In this document: piece after piece, positions 13,801 through 22,590 of the stretch | Position numbering within the stretch: the stretch's first letter is position 1 | How the letters are laid out: the number at the start of each line of letters is the position of its first letter | Notes under the pieces: generated by a model | The model's database searches: none | Told to the model about the DNA's origin: nothing | The model's input: only the letters and a program-made list of their open reading frames with translations | Program-made: the position numbers and the translations under genes | Origin: Alnus glutinosa | Lineage: Eukaryota > Streptophyta > Magnoliopsida > Fagales > Betulaceae | Direction: 5' to 3' | Assembly (NCBI RefSeq): GCF_958979055.1 | Contig: NC_084898.1 | Location: forward strand, 25,633,102-25,697,101 | Length of the DNA: 64,000 bases

Positions 13801-15441
13801 CTAGCATAGCCGCTCTTGAAGGTGTTAATCTTATACTGGTTTAGGTTTACCATAGATGAGCTTATCAGTAGTTCCTGTCATTATCTTCTTTAAAATTGTC
13901 ATTTGGCTAGAAATTGAAAGTTGCAGATAAATTTTAGTTGTGGAAAATATGAAAAGTTGGAATGCATTATAGTTGAAGCGTATAAAGGATTTTGGATTAA
14001 ATTCAGAAATCTAGCAAATCCACTGTTCATTATAGAATGAATTTGTTATTTAGTTGCAAATCTCCTACAGATTGTTTAAATCAAAGAATGGAATATTAAG
14101 GGATCTCAATGTCCATGACAACTATGTTGTATTTTCTGTCTTCTTTCTGATGCGAAGGAAAATGCACTGCCTGCAGGTAAATGTCATGTTGAAAGAACTG
14201 CCACTGGAGGAATTTGGTCCTGGGATCAACATTAGGGAGTACTCTTTCCTTGACAATCCATCAGTGCCAAAAGAGGTAAATGAGTATTTTTATTTCAATG
14301 GTCAAGTTACTTTCCTAGACCTGTCACTTAGTGGGGAACATCTTCTCTTTGCTGCTTGTTACAGGTGAAAGAATCATGGCTAGATGTTCAGCTTTGTCAA
14401 GAAGGAACCGGTGATTGTCATGCATCTAATGATACCATTACACCAGGCATACTCAGATTTCCAAAGCGCAGCAATGATGCAACGGTATTGCAGATCCTTA
14501 TACAAGCTTAATATGTAGTATCTTATTAAATAAATTGAAACCAAACCCAAACGCTTTAATGATTAAACATACATAGCTTCTGTGCTAGACTAAACATCGT
14601 GACACCGTTGGTCTGCTATATCTATTTTCTTAGTAAGGGTTTATATTTATAGTGACTTGGTCGTGCTAAACTAAAAAACAATGGTAAAAATGAAATTTCT
14701 AGCTCACTCAATAATACTTTTAAAAACATTTCCTGTGTTTGAGTATTTCTGAGTCATTTAGTAGTGCATATTCTATATCTATTTGTTTGAAATTCATTGA
14801 GCAGTAGCTCAAATGACACTTTGTCTCCCCTTAAGAAGGGGTAAAAGGTAAGATTGTAGGCACAAGATTCATTAGGTACATGTGTAACTTATCAATAATA
14901 TATAATATTTACGGTTTTCTGAAAGACCTCCATGACTTAAGTAGTAGATTCTTAGATAACTTCCATTAGAGTGGTATTGTGTGGTCTTGAAACACTGTAT
15001 CTTTTGCAGTGTCTCGTCTCCCCATAGAACCTACTGAACATGTCACATTTTACTTGTATTATACAGTTCAAGGCTGTGTTCTCCACATTCAAGGATGTCA
15101 AAGTCATCCAGTTCTCTTCAATGCAAGATGCTTTCCTAGGTTTCAATGACAAGGCAAGTCTTTTCTTTATTATTATTATTATTTCCTCTTGTAATCTCTT
15201 TAATATCAAAGGCAGTACTAAAAAGAATCACTTTTGTTATAATATGCTGACAGTGTTAATCTTTTATGTTCAGACAATGGAACAGAAATTCAGGAATCGC
15301 GTGAAGCGGTATGTTGGTATATGGTGTTGTGTGAGTAATCACACTCCCGGACACATATATTATGATATGTACTGGGATGAGAAACCCGGTTGGAAACCGA
15401 TACCGCCTCAAACTCCAGAGGATGATCACCCACCTTTGTGA
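1329..15441 (+). CDS. XEG113: XEG113-like extensin arabinosyltransferase (GT77), 13 exons, 639 aa
   Basis: Exons: 1329-1509, 2321-2617, 2760-2965, 3640-3745, 4971-5227, 5855-5990, 7814-7908, 8009-8062, 10946-11059, 14177-14275, 14365-14484, 15067-15153, 15274-15441. They sum to 1920 nt (639 aa plus stop) and frame holds at each junction. The protein reads as a type II Golgi enzyme: a short N-terminus, one hydrophobic segment at about residues 14-38, a Pro-rich stem (about 62-105), then a nucleotide-diphospho-sugar transferase domain with a DTD metal-binding motif at 221-223 (CDTDMVW). XEG113-family enzymes extend arabinofuranose chains on hydroxyproline of extensins in the cell wall. Length is close to that of the Arabidopsis protein as I recall it. 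The start was chosen because the residues just before the membrane segment look like the family N-terminus. Intron 12 uses a GC donor. Introns 3, 4, 6, 8, 9 and 11 contain recognisable retroelement insertions. Confidence 0.93.
3292..3352 (+). mobile_element. Tail-only retro-insertion with 22-bp TSD (intron 3 of XEG113)
   Basis: Bases 3292-3313 are repeated at 3331-3352 with one mismatch. Between them are only 17 bases (3314-3330): TATACTTATC followed by seven A. ACTTATC plus poly(A) is the 3' terminus of the LINEs in this window, for example before 4928. This reads as a LINE insertion aborted after copying little more than its tail. Confidence 0.75.
4489..4945 (+). mobile_element. ORF2-less LINE derivative with 18-bp TSD (intron 4 of XEG113)
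   Basis: A perfect 18-bp direct repeat, AATAAGCTCTATACTCAT, flanks the insert (4489-4506 and 4928-4945), and the insert ends in poly(A) after ACCTATC. The body (4507-4927) starts inside an open frame (4529-4747) rich in Lys and Arg. Its end resembles the C-terminus of a plant LINE ORF1 and matches the style of the 10654-10229 ORF. The stop is followed directly by a T/G-rich 3' UTR, with no ORF2. The element lies in sense orientation just upstream of exon 5. Confidence 0.85.
6276..6532 (-). mobile_element. TRIM-like element, family of 11663-11946 (intron 6 of XEG113)
   Basis: Two related about 77-bp terminal segments (6276-6352 and about 6458-6532) share AATTAATATTCTAA and flank about 105 bp. 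The internal part matches that of the 11663-11946 element (ACACGTGAAATATTTAATTG, GTTCGAACTC). The right terminus has lost its TG, and the primer-binding region is decayed. There is no coding capacity. Confidence 0.6.
8588..8780 (-). mobile_element. Partial TRIM-like element of the same family (intron 8 of XEG113)
   Basis: One terminal segment (about 8588-8670, AATCACTAGGTCCCCTAAAA) is followed by the family's internal region (ACGCATGAAATATTTAATTG, GGTTCGAACTC). No second terminal repeat was found, so it looks truncated or rearranged. Confidence 0.5.
9836..10655 (-). mobile_element. Second ORF2-less LINE derivative (intron 8 of XEG113)
   Basis: A poly(T) with GATAAGT at about 9837-9853 is the reverse complement of a LINE tail. 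The following bases match the 3' end of the 4507-4927 element (GTACTTAGGGGCGCC against GTATGCTTAGGGGTGCC on the sense strand). A 141-codon frame runs from 10654 to 10229; its acidic then basic C-terminus (SSINFGDAKSSARRRKGKG) resembles LINE ORF1 ends. It is followed by about 390 bp of T/G-rich 3' UTR with no reverse transcriptase. I could not define a clean TSD. Confidence 0.75.
11347..11497 (+). mobile_element. tRNA-derived SINE (intron 9 of XEG113)
   Basis: It has a pol III A-box-like TAGCTCAAATGG at 11376, a B-box-like segment around 11429-11442, a poly(A) at about 11466, and an 8-bp TSD GGCATTCT at 11347-11354 and 11490-11497. Nearly the same sequence recurs, more decayed, at about 14803-14895. 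Confidence 0.65.
11658..11951 (-). mobile_element. TRIM, LTRs 11663-11742 and 11870-11946 (intron 9 of XEG113)
   Basis: Two direct repeats of 77-80 bp begin TGTTAAAT and end TTGACA or TTAACA. They flank about 127 bp with no ORF. Read on the minus strand, the interior starts with TGGCATCAAAGCC beside an LTR, which resembles the initiator-Met tRNA primer-binding site. It ends in a purine run (GAGGGGGAG) beside the other LTR. Flanking pentamers CTGGT and CTAGT are a possible TSD with one change. Confidence 0.65.
12403..12622 (+). mobile_element. tRNA-derived SINE (intron 9 of XEG113)
   Basis: An A box (TGGCTCAAGTGG, 12413-12424) and a B box (GGTTCGAATC, 12464-12473) have tRNA-like spacing. A GC-richer body and an A-rich 3' end (about 12615) follow. 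The flanks AGATCTACTAACC and AAATTTACTACCC are a degenerate possible TSD. Confidence 0.7.
13126..13829 (-). mobile_element. 5'-truncated LINE with 17-bp TSD (intron 9 of XEG113)
   Basis: CTCTTAAAAGTGTTAAT (13126-13142) and CTCTTGAAGGTGTTAAT (13813-13829) flank the insert. It starts with poly(T) and TATAAGTAA, so it lies antisense to the host gene. Minus-strand translation gives pieces of the zinc-binding reverse-transcriptase region (an EPVDHFLLHCEVA-type stretch) and the LINE C-terminus, broken by frameshifts. Confidence 0.8.
14803..14895 (+). mobile_element. Decayed SINE, same family as 11347-11497 (intron 11 of XEG113)
   Basis: AGTAGCTCAAATGACACTTT around 14803 aligns with AGCTCAAATGGCATTTC at 11377, and the 3' part (ATTCATTAGGTACATGTGTA) aligns with CCCATTGGATGTGTACAT. 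No clear poly(A) tail or TSD remains. Confidence 0.45.
15154..15273 (+). other. GC-AG intron (intron 12 of XEG113)
   Basis: The exon ends GACAAG and the intron starts GCAAGT, the strong AG|GCAAGT consensus of the minor GC-AG class. It ends TTCAG. Only this junction keeps the frame (NDK|TMEQKF). A nearby GT inside GCAAGT would shift the frame. Confidence 0.85.
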
Positions 15442-16411
15442 TGCCCAACTTTAGGCTTATGTTGGTCGAAATACCACAAGAGCAATGGAGAAAACATCCA
15501 GAACTGGTTTAGTTCCCAACTCGTTGAAACCAAGTAGGCTGCATACACTTGTAGAATGGAAGAGGTCGTATCCAAAGAGAGGATCTAATTTGATATAGAG
15601 ATGAGATGACATTTACATTGTGTAGCAATAGAAATCATTTTTTATTTGTATGATATTTTCCGGTGCAAAAATAAACGGAAGGTAATGATGTGGAAGTGGA
15701 GAGTGATACATCATTTGCTTTTGATTAATAAGTATTATGTTAGAGATTCTATTGCTTGGTAGTTTCCCTCTTGAACCAAGGTTGTGTCCGCCAAAGTAGT
15801 GCATGCGGGAAAAATTACAGCCCCTACTTAAATCATCATCTTTTTTATTTTATTTTAAAAAAAAAAACATATATATATATATATTGCAGTTAGTCCTATT
15901 TCAATCACACAAAGTTGGAGGGTAGTATGGCTCAAAACCCCTCCTCTCTCGTTTCCTACCCGAATTCTGTAGATTTTGGACAAGAAATTTCATGGGATCC
16001 TCTTTCCGTTTTTGCTCCGGAAACTCTCTTAAAATCTCTACCTCTCCCAAATCTTACGTTTGACGGTTGTAAAGATCTTCCTATATAGTTTCCTCTTCTT
16101 TTTTCTTACCCTTTTTTTTTCTTCCTCCTTTTTTTTTTTTTTTTTTGAAAAAAAAAAAGTGCATTGAGACAGTGGTAAACTCATTGGCCTTGAGATTTCA
16201 ATGCACTTACATTGGTTTTATTTATTTATTAGAGTTTCATATATGGTGAAATACACATCAAATAATAACAAATCGAGTGATTAATATGACCTTATTAGAT
16301 TCAAACCACAGCGTCAGCTTTACTTGTAGCCTCTTCATGTTTATCCTCCCACACCCTTTATTTTAATTTTTATGCACACTCACTCAAAGTACCAAAGCTA
16401 AGGAAAAGGGC
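15442..16411. other. Spacer between XEG113 and first PPR gene
   Basis: The left part is the likely 3' UTR and terminator of the arabinosyltransferase. A short (TA)n at about 15872-15885 and long T tracts near 16085-16146 are present. The likely promoter of the PPR gene lies from about 16150. No other gene was recognised. Confidence 0.5.
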
Positions 16412-19300
16412 ATGCGCAGTCGGGCAGTTAAGGCCAAAATACATAAGACACTTGAACAAACATCAAACGCTTCCTTTCTAGATGATACATTGGTAACACT
16501 GCTTAGATTTTCATCGTCAGCTTCTTTTGCTTCGGATCAAATTTGTCCCAACAGAGTCTCTCACCTCCATGCTCATCAGCAACACAAATATGGCATCTTT
16601 CCCACCATTTCCTTTGTTCTTATCCCGAAAGCCAATCCTTTGTTGTTGCGTCGTTCATCTTATTTTTCCCATGCTTCGCAACCGTTCGAGGAAACGTCTC
16701 AAAGAGATCGACATGCACAAGATACCCCTGTTTACAGTGTTCTTGAGCTCATTAAATCCTCCGCCATAAGACATAAAACTATGGCAACCAGTACTGGTCA
16801 TTGCGTTGCTCTCAAGATAGGTTCTCTTGCTCACTTGCCCACTTCCACCTCTCTTCTAACGGCGTATTCTAGAGCCCGAGATTTTGGCTCTTCATTGGCT
16901 TTGTTTGATGAAATTCATAACAGGGATGTGATCATTTGGAATGCTATGATTACTGCTTGCGTTGAAAATGGATGCTATAAGGCAGCAATGAATTTCTTTG
17001 CGGAGATGACTGAGGAGGGAACTGGGTTTGATTCAACAACTCTATTGGTGGTCGTGTCGGCTTCGTCCCACCTGAATCACTTGAAACAAGGACAATCACT
17101 TCACGGGTTGAGCTTGAAGGCTGGGATGCTTTTTAATTCTGTTTTATGCAATGCTCTCGTGGACATGTATGCAAAATCCAATTATTTGAGCTCTTCGGAG
17201 CGTATGTTTGCAGGGACTGAATGTAGAGATACTGTATCGTGGAATTCAATGATAAGTGGATGTCTTTATAATAATCATCCTGAGAAGTCCTTATGGTACT
17301 TCAAAGAGATGGCTTTTGCTGGAGAACGACCAGATAGTGTCAGTCTGTCTAGTGCTATTTCAGCATCTTCTTGTCTTGGAGATCTGATTTTTGGACAGGT
17401 CATTCATGGTTGGGTTATTAAACTGGGTTATGAGGACGGCTCCCACATTTCGGTTGCCAACTCTCTCATTTCTTTATATTCACACTGTGGAGACATTGAA
17501 GCTGCAGAGACTGTGTTCAGAGAAACAATACACAAGGATGCTGTTTCATGGAATGCAATGTTGGAAGGATTTGCCTCAAATGGAAAGATTTCTGAAGCAT
17601 TTGATCTTCTGCATGAAATGCAAATAACGTGGTCCGTTCAACCTGATAAAGTAACTATAGTAACCACAATTCCACTTTGTGCGGAAAAGATGCTTTTGAG
17701 AGAAGGAAGAACCTTGCATGGATTTACCATTCGTATGCAGATGGAAACAGATCTATCAGTGAAAAACTGCCTCATGGACATGTATTCAAAATTCCATAGT
17801 CTAACGAAGGCCGAGCTCTTGTTCAATTCAATGACAGAAAGAGACTTGGTGTCATGGAATACAATGGTCTCTGGATATTCCCAGAATGGGTATTTTGGAG
17901 AAGCTCAAAATTTATTTAGGGATCTCCTCCGTTTGTACTCAAAATGCAGCTTGTCAACACTGTTAGCTATACTTCCTTCTTGTGATTCCCATGAGTCTCT
18001 CCAGTTTGGTGAATCAATTCACTCTTGGCAGTTGAAATTGGGATTTTCAAATGATATTCTTGCAGTTAATTCCCTCATGTACATGTATATTAATTGTGGA
18101 GACTTGAAAGCCACTTTCGCATTGTTGCAGAGAATTTTCGTTGTAGCGGATATTGCTTCTTGGAACACAGTAATTGCAGGCTGCACACAGAATAGCCATT
18201 TCCTAGAAGCTTTAAAGACTTTCAATTTAATGAGGCTGCAGGAACCCAATGTCAACCACGATTCTGTTACTCTTGTTAATGTCATATCAGCTTGTGGGAA
18301 TCTAGGGTTGGTTTCTGAAGGGAAGTCGCTTCATGGGGTTGCTCTTAAAACTTTAATGGGATCAGATACCCGTGTGCAGAATGCATTAATTAGTATGTAT
18401 GGCAGATGTGGCGATACTGAGAGTGCAAAGTCAGTGTTTGATTTCTGTTCAAATCGCAATTTATGTTCATGGAATTGCATGATCTCTATTTTTTCTCAGA
18501 ACAAGAATGCTAGAAGAGCACTGGAACTGTTTTCTACTCTTGAATATGGACCTAACGAGATTACCTTTGTTGGCATTCTCTCGGCTTGTACTCAACTTGG
18601 AGTTCTAAGATACGGAAAGGAAATTCATGGTCATGTGTTAAGGTTAGGATTTCAGGAAAATCCTTTTATATCTGCAGCTCTTCTGGATATGTACAGCAAT
18701 TGTGGTAGATTGGACATTGCTATCCAAATATTTAGAAATACAAAGGAAAAGTCTGTAGCAACTTGGAATTCTATGATTTCTGCATATGGGTATCACAGTA
18801 ATGGTAGGAAAGCAATTGAAACGCTCCACAAAATGAATGAGGCTGGAATTGTGGCAACCAAAAGCACATTTATAAGCCTTTTATCAGCTTGCAGCCACGC
18901 CGGGCTTGTCAATGAAGGTATCTGGTATTATGATCATATGCTGGAGGAATATGGAGTGGAACCTGTCACTGAGCATCACGTCTGCATAGTTGATATGCTC
19001 GGCAGATCTGGTAAGCTTCATGAGGCTTATGAATTTATTAAGCAAATGCGGAGCCAGCCTGAAGCAGGTGTTTGGGGGGCCCTGCTTACTGCTTGCAACT
19101 GTCATGGAGACCTTGAGATGGGAAGAAAAGTGGCAAAACTACTTTTCGAATTGGAGCCTGAGAATGTTGGGTATTACATTTCACTGTCGAATATGTACGT
19201 TTCTGCTGGAAGTTGGAAAGATGCTGTTGAGTTAAGAGAAACAATTCAGGATCAACGGTTAAAGAAGCCAGCAGGTTACAGTCTCATTGATGTTGGTTAA
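16412..19300 (+). CDS. PLS-class pentatricopeptide repeat protein with E motifs, 962 aa
   Basis: A single uninterrupted frame. About 110 N-terminal residues rich in Ser, Arg and Lys look like an organelle targeting region. From about residue 140 to 900 there are many PPR units in the P-L-S pattern, visible as recurring VSWNSMISG / LHGxxLKxG / ALVDMYAKxG blocks. The C-terminus (LLTACNCHGDLEMGRKVAKLLFELEPEN..GYYISLSNMY) is an E/E+ region; no DYW domain follows. Such proteins bind organellar RNA, typically specifying C-to-U editing sites with a DYW partner supplied in trans. The overall order suggests the orthologue of Arabidopsis At4g19220 (predicted mitochondrial); that assignment is from memory. 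Lack of introns is usual for the family. Confidence 0.92.
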   Translation: MRSRAVKAKIHKTLEQTSNASFLDDTLVTLLRFSSSASFASDQICPNRVSHLHAHQQHKYGIFPTISFVLIPKANPLLLRRSSYFSHASQPFEETSQRDRHAQDTPVYSVLELIKSSAIRHKTMATSTGHCVALKIGSLAHLPTSTSLLTAYSRARDFGSSLALFDEIHNRDVIIWNAMITACVENGCYKAAMNFFAEMTEEGTGFDSTTLLVVVSASSHLNHLKQGQSLHGLSLKAGMLFNSVLCNALVDMYAKSNYLSSSERMFAGTECRDTVSWNSMISGCLYNNHPEKSLWYFKEMAFAGERPDSVSLSSAISASSCLGDLIFGQVIHGWVIKLGYEDGSHISVANSLISLYSHCGDIEAAETVFRETIHKDAVSWNAMLEGFASNGKISEAFDLLHEMQITWSVQPDKVTIVTTIPLCAEKMLLREGRTLHGFTIRMQMETDLSVKNCLMDMYSKFHSLTKAELLFNSMTERDLVSWNTMVSGYSQNGYFGEAQNLFRDLLRLYSKCSLSTLLAILPSCDSHESLQFGESIHSWQLKLGFSNDILAVNSLMYMYINCGDLKATFALLQRIFVVADIASWNTVIAGCTQNSHFLEALKTFNLMRLQEPNVNHDSVTLVNVISACGNLGLVSEGKSLHGVALKTLMGSDTRVQNALISMYGRCGDTESAKSVFDFCSNRNLCSWNCMISIFSQNKNARRALELFSTLEYGPNEITFVGILSACTQLGVLRYGKEIHGHVLRLGFQENPFISAALLDMYSNCGRLDIAIQIFRNTKEKSVATWNSMISAYGYHSNGRKAIETLHKMNEAGIVATKSTFISLLSACSHAGLVNEGIWYYDHMLEEYGVEPVTEHHVCIVDMLGRSGKLHEAYEFIKQMRSQPEAGVWGALLTACNCHGDLEMGRKVAKLLFELEPENVGYYISLSNMYVSAGSWKDAVELRETIQDQRLKKPAGYSLIDVG

Positions 19301-19681
19301 CTGTAAAGCCAAAAAAGATCAATATACAGTTGCTATGTAGCATGATTGTGGACCGTCTAATGGAAATTAAGACCAGATATAATTTTCATTGTTATCAAAT
19401 CTAGTAACTTTTTTTTTTTTTTTTTAAACCCCAAGTTAGAGTCACAAGTACCCACCCCTGAATGATAAACCCCAAACCCATGCAAGGCGTCCTCCCACGC
19501 AGATCGGGTTGTGGTTCCAAAGAAGGGATAAACCCAAACCCATGCGATGCGCCACCACGACCATGGAAAAAGGCATTGATTTTTTGAACAGCTTTTGGTG
19601 GTTAATTTTGTCATTTTCTGCATATCCGCATATATATATACACACACACACACGAATGGGAAGAATCTGAAATGGGCTAAA
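19301..19681. other. Short spacer between the two PPR genes
   Basis: It contains a T tract at about 19408-19424 followed by a GC-richer block (19425-19565) in which AAACCCATGC occurs twice (about 19494 and 19535). On the minus strand this could be a retroposon ending in poly(A), but no TSD was found. A TATATA / (CA)n stretch at 19632-19652 lies about 30-50 bases before the next start codon. Confidence 0.4.
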
Positions 19682-20983
19682 ATGGAAGCAATAGCAACTC
19701 CCTCACCCTCCTCATACTCTTACAGAAACAACACAAACAACAACAACCGCCATCCTTCGGCTTCCAAACCTCCAGTCTTTCAAATTCGATTCCCTCTACG
19801 CAGTCCCAAACAAGATGTGCATATCATTAACGACAAAACGGAAACTTCAAAAACAACCGGACTTCCTCAAAACGACGTCACTGAGAGTAGCAGAAGCTGG
19901 AGGAAGAATAATAAGAAGACCGCCGCCGCCACCACCACCACCTCGGATGTTTTGCGGTTGATGGATAGCCTTGGCCTTCGGATACCCCCTGATATCTATG
20001 CTTCTCTCATCCGAGAATGCACTCTCACTGCCGACTCCACGAGAGCTGCCGAGTTGCATCACCACATCTCCCGGAGCGGCCTCAGAGCTCCCTTATCTTT
20101 GCTCAACCGGCTTCTACTCATGAACGTGTCATGCGGCCTTTTGGACACTGCCCGCCAGTTGTTTGACCGAATGACCCTTAAGAACTTCATCTCTTGGGCC
20201 ACCATGATCGTGGGTTATGCCAACGATGCCCACTACGATGAAGCCATAAGTTTGTTTGTCAAAATGCAAGACCAATTCACTATGTTGGAATTTCCCACAT
20301 GGATCATAGTCTGTGTTCTCGAGGCATGCGTTTGTACTTCGAGTATGGGACTGGGAAAGCAGATTCATGGGTGCTTGCACAAGCTGGGTGTTGCCAATCG
20401 TGATTTGTTTCTCACCAGCTCCTTAATCGACTTTTATGGGAAAATGAAGTGCAGAGAAGGCGCTGACTTTGTCTTTAATCAACTGTCAACTCACAACACC
20501 ATGACTTGGACGGCCAGAATCATTTGCAGCTGTAGGGAAGAGCATTTCCGTGATGTTTTCAGTTACTTTAAGGAGATGGGTAGGGCAGGAATAAAGAAGA
20601 GCACCTTTACGTTTTCCAGCGTTCTGAGGGCATGTGGTAGGATTGATCAGGATGATGGAAACTGCGGTCGGCAGGTCCATGCCAATGCCATCAAGCTTGG
20701 GCTGGATAGGGATGCTTTTGTGCAGTGCGGGTTGGTTGACATGTATGGAAGAAGTGGGCTACTGAGGGATGCAAAACTGGTGTTTGAGATGGTTGATGAC
20801 AAGAGAAACGTTGCGTGTTGGAATGCAATGGCTGCCGGGTACATGCGGAATGGCTTCAACATTGAAGCCATCAAGTTTCTGTATCGGATGAAAGCAGCTG
20901 GTGTGCTGCCCCCAGAATCTTTGATCAATGAAGTGAGGATAGCTTGTGGGAATGACAAAGTAGAAAGAAATGTATTTCAGTAA
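19682..20983 (+). CDS. Pentatricopeptide repeat protein, At1g31790-like, 433 aa
   Basis: The frame is open from 19595, but the first Met there is followed by translated (CA)n sequence. The Met at 19682, starting MEAIATPSPSS, gives a Ser/Asn/Thr-rich plastid-type targeting region and is preferred. After a polar linker with a Thr/Ala run, PPR units run from about residue 95 to the end: NRLLLMNVSCGLLDTARQLF, GKQIHGCLHKLGV, RQVHANAIKLGLDRDAF, WNAMAAGYMRNG. There is no E or DYW extension. Sequence order matches the small Arabidopsis PPR protein At1g31790 from memory; its target RNA is not known to me. It follows the first PPR gene in the same orientation with about 380 bp between, but the two are not close copies. 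Confidence 0.88.
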   Translation: MEAIATPSPSSYSYRNNTNNNNRHPSASKPPVFQIRFPLRSPKQDVHIINDKTETSKTTGLPQNDVTESSRSWRKNNKKTAAATTTTSDVLRLMDSLGLRIPPDIYASLIRECTLTADSTRAAELHHHISRSGLRAPLSLLNRLLLMNVSCGLLDTARQLFDRMTLKNFISWATMIVGYANDAHYDEAISLFVKMQDQFTMLEFPTWIIVCVLEACVCTSSMGLGKQIHGCLHKLGVANRDLFLTSSLIDFYGKMKCREGADFVFNQLSTHNTMTWTARIICSCREEHFRDVFSYFKEMGRAGIKKSTFTFSSVLRACGRIDQDDGNCGRQVHANAIKLGLDRDAFVQCGLVDMYGRSGLLRDAKLVFEMVDDKRNVACWNAMAAGYMRNGFNIEAIKFLYRMKAAGVLPPESLINEVRIACGNDKVERNVFQ

Positions 20984-22361
20984 CAGGAAACTCTTTAGCC
21001 CAACAAAATCCTGTGTACCCAAATCCCAATCCCATCACTAAACGCCTCAGTTTTGAGTGAAAAAAGGTATTCAATAGTCACTCAAACCAATCTATTCAAA
21101 TAGGCGTGCGACGGCTTTGTTTTAATAGCTCTCTCTTTTCTTTTCTTTTCTTTTGGCTATTAAGGAGCCCAGGGATTTAATAGAATTATTCTCAAAATAG
21201 TTGTTGCTATATGATCAATGATATCTGATTTAATTAATCCTAGCCCAGCCAAGGCATTGATTGGGATGAAGAGAAAATCATTTTTTTCATTTCAATTGCT
21301 TCACACATAACGGGCAGGCACCCATAGTCTTTCCTGTAAGGATCCCCATTCCTCTCATTCCCTTCCTTTCACCATTATTTGCTTAGGAGAAAAAGACGCT
21401 TACATGATCTTTCCCCTAATCTTAAAGTCCCCCTTTCAACCCAACTTTTATTCATACACTGACAACATCAAAGCCAACTCTGCGGACCTCTCTATCGTGC
21501 ACAAATTCAAGGTGGCTTGCTTTACATGATCATAAATTTTTCATTAGGAGATTGTGAAGAAGCTCATCCGCTTCTTTAGATATAAAATAGAAGACCACCA
21601 CCTCTTTTTTAGTACATTCCATTCGCAACATCAGAAAGGGCAATCAAACATTAACTTCTGTTAGGTTGCCAATCCAATGGACCAAACGGAAGAAAATATG
21701 GGATTATAAGCCACGCCATTCCTGAAAACATACAAGATTCCAAAAATTTCCCTGAGTCCCTTTTTTTTTTGTTTTGATAAGGCTCTTTCTCTCTCTTCTT
21801 AGCAACCCAGATGGAATAGCATTTAAGAAGGCTTTGTTCCTTTTAGTCAAGAACAGAAGCAGGCAATTCTAAAGGAAAAATAATGGTGAAATTATTATAT
21901 ATTAACCCAGAAATTACAAAAGTCAAACATGTACCGCAATAACTCGGTTGAAAACATTTTCATTGTTCCTCAACTAGTTAAATAACAACAATTGATGCAA
22001 TAAAAACCAAGTACGCATATAGATTCTCACCTAATGCCATACCAAAACTGGTGAACAGCAAGCACACTATAAGAGAAAAAATACTAAACTGACATCAACA
22101 AGTAACATCGCCTGAAACTCATGTTAAGCAAAAATCCCAATGAACCCTTCAACAGGCGACGGACCTCCTGCAAATTGTCAACATGTCCAAATCATTCGGC
22201 TGAGATCCCACTGCTCTCATTGATGCCCTCAAATTTTGCAAAAGCAACTGCAAACCAAAAAATAAATAAAATAAAATCCCAGTGAATGTCTAGGTACCAA
22301 AAGAAGCGTGATTATAGTCAAAATTGTGAGATATGAAAGAACCAACCTACTTAAAATTACG
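20984..22361. other. Convergent spacer between PPR gene and ABCE gene
   Basis: This contains the 3' flank of the PPR gene and, from the right, the 3' UTR of the ABCE gene. Apart from short pyrimidine tracts (for example near 21125-21150) I see no repeat, RNA gene or coding region. Confidence 0.5.
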
Positions 22362-22548
22362 TCAATCATCCAGGTAATAATAGGACCCAGCAGCTTTCTG
22401 CTCCCTGTCCTTGGTTGACTCCAGTTTGTTGATTCTAGGGCGATAATTAGTTGGGTCCCTTCTAAACGTGATATCCAAATGCTGCATACCATGCACAATG
22501 ATGCATCAGTGAGAATTAGAGTACACAGTCAGTCGCAGACAGGAGGGG

Positions 22549-22590
<42 letters not shown>

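Noticed and set aside
19595-19681. Upstream Met start for the second PPR gene
   Set aside because: The extra 29 residues are mostly translated TATATA/(CA)n sequence; the Met at 19682 begins a plausible targeting peptide.
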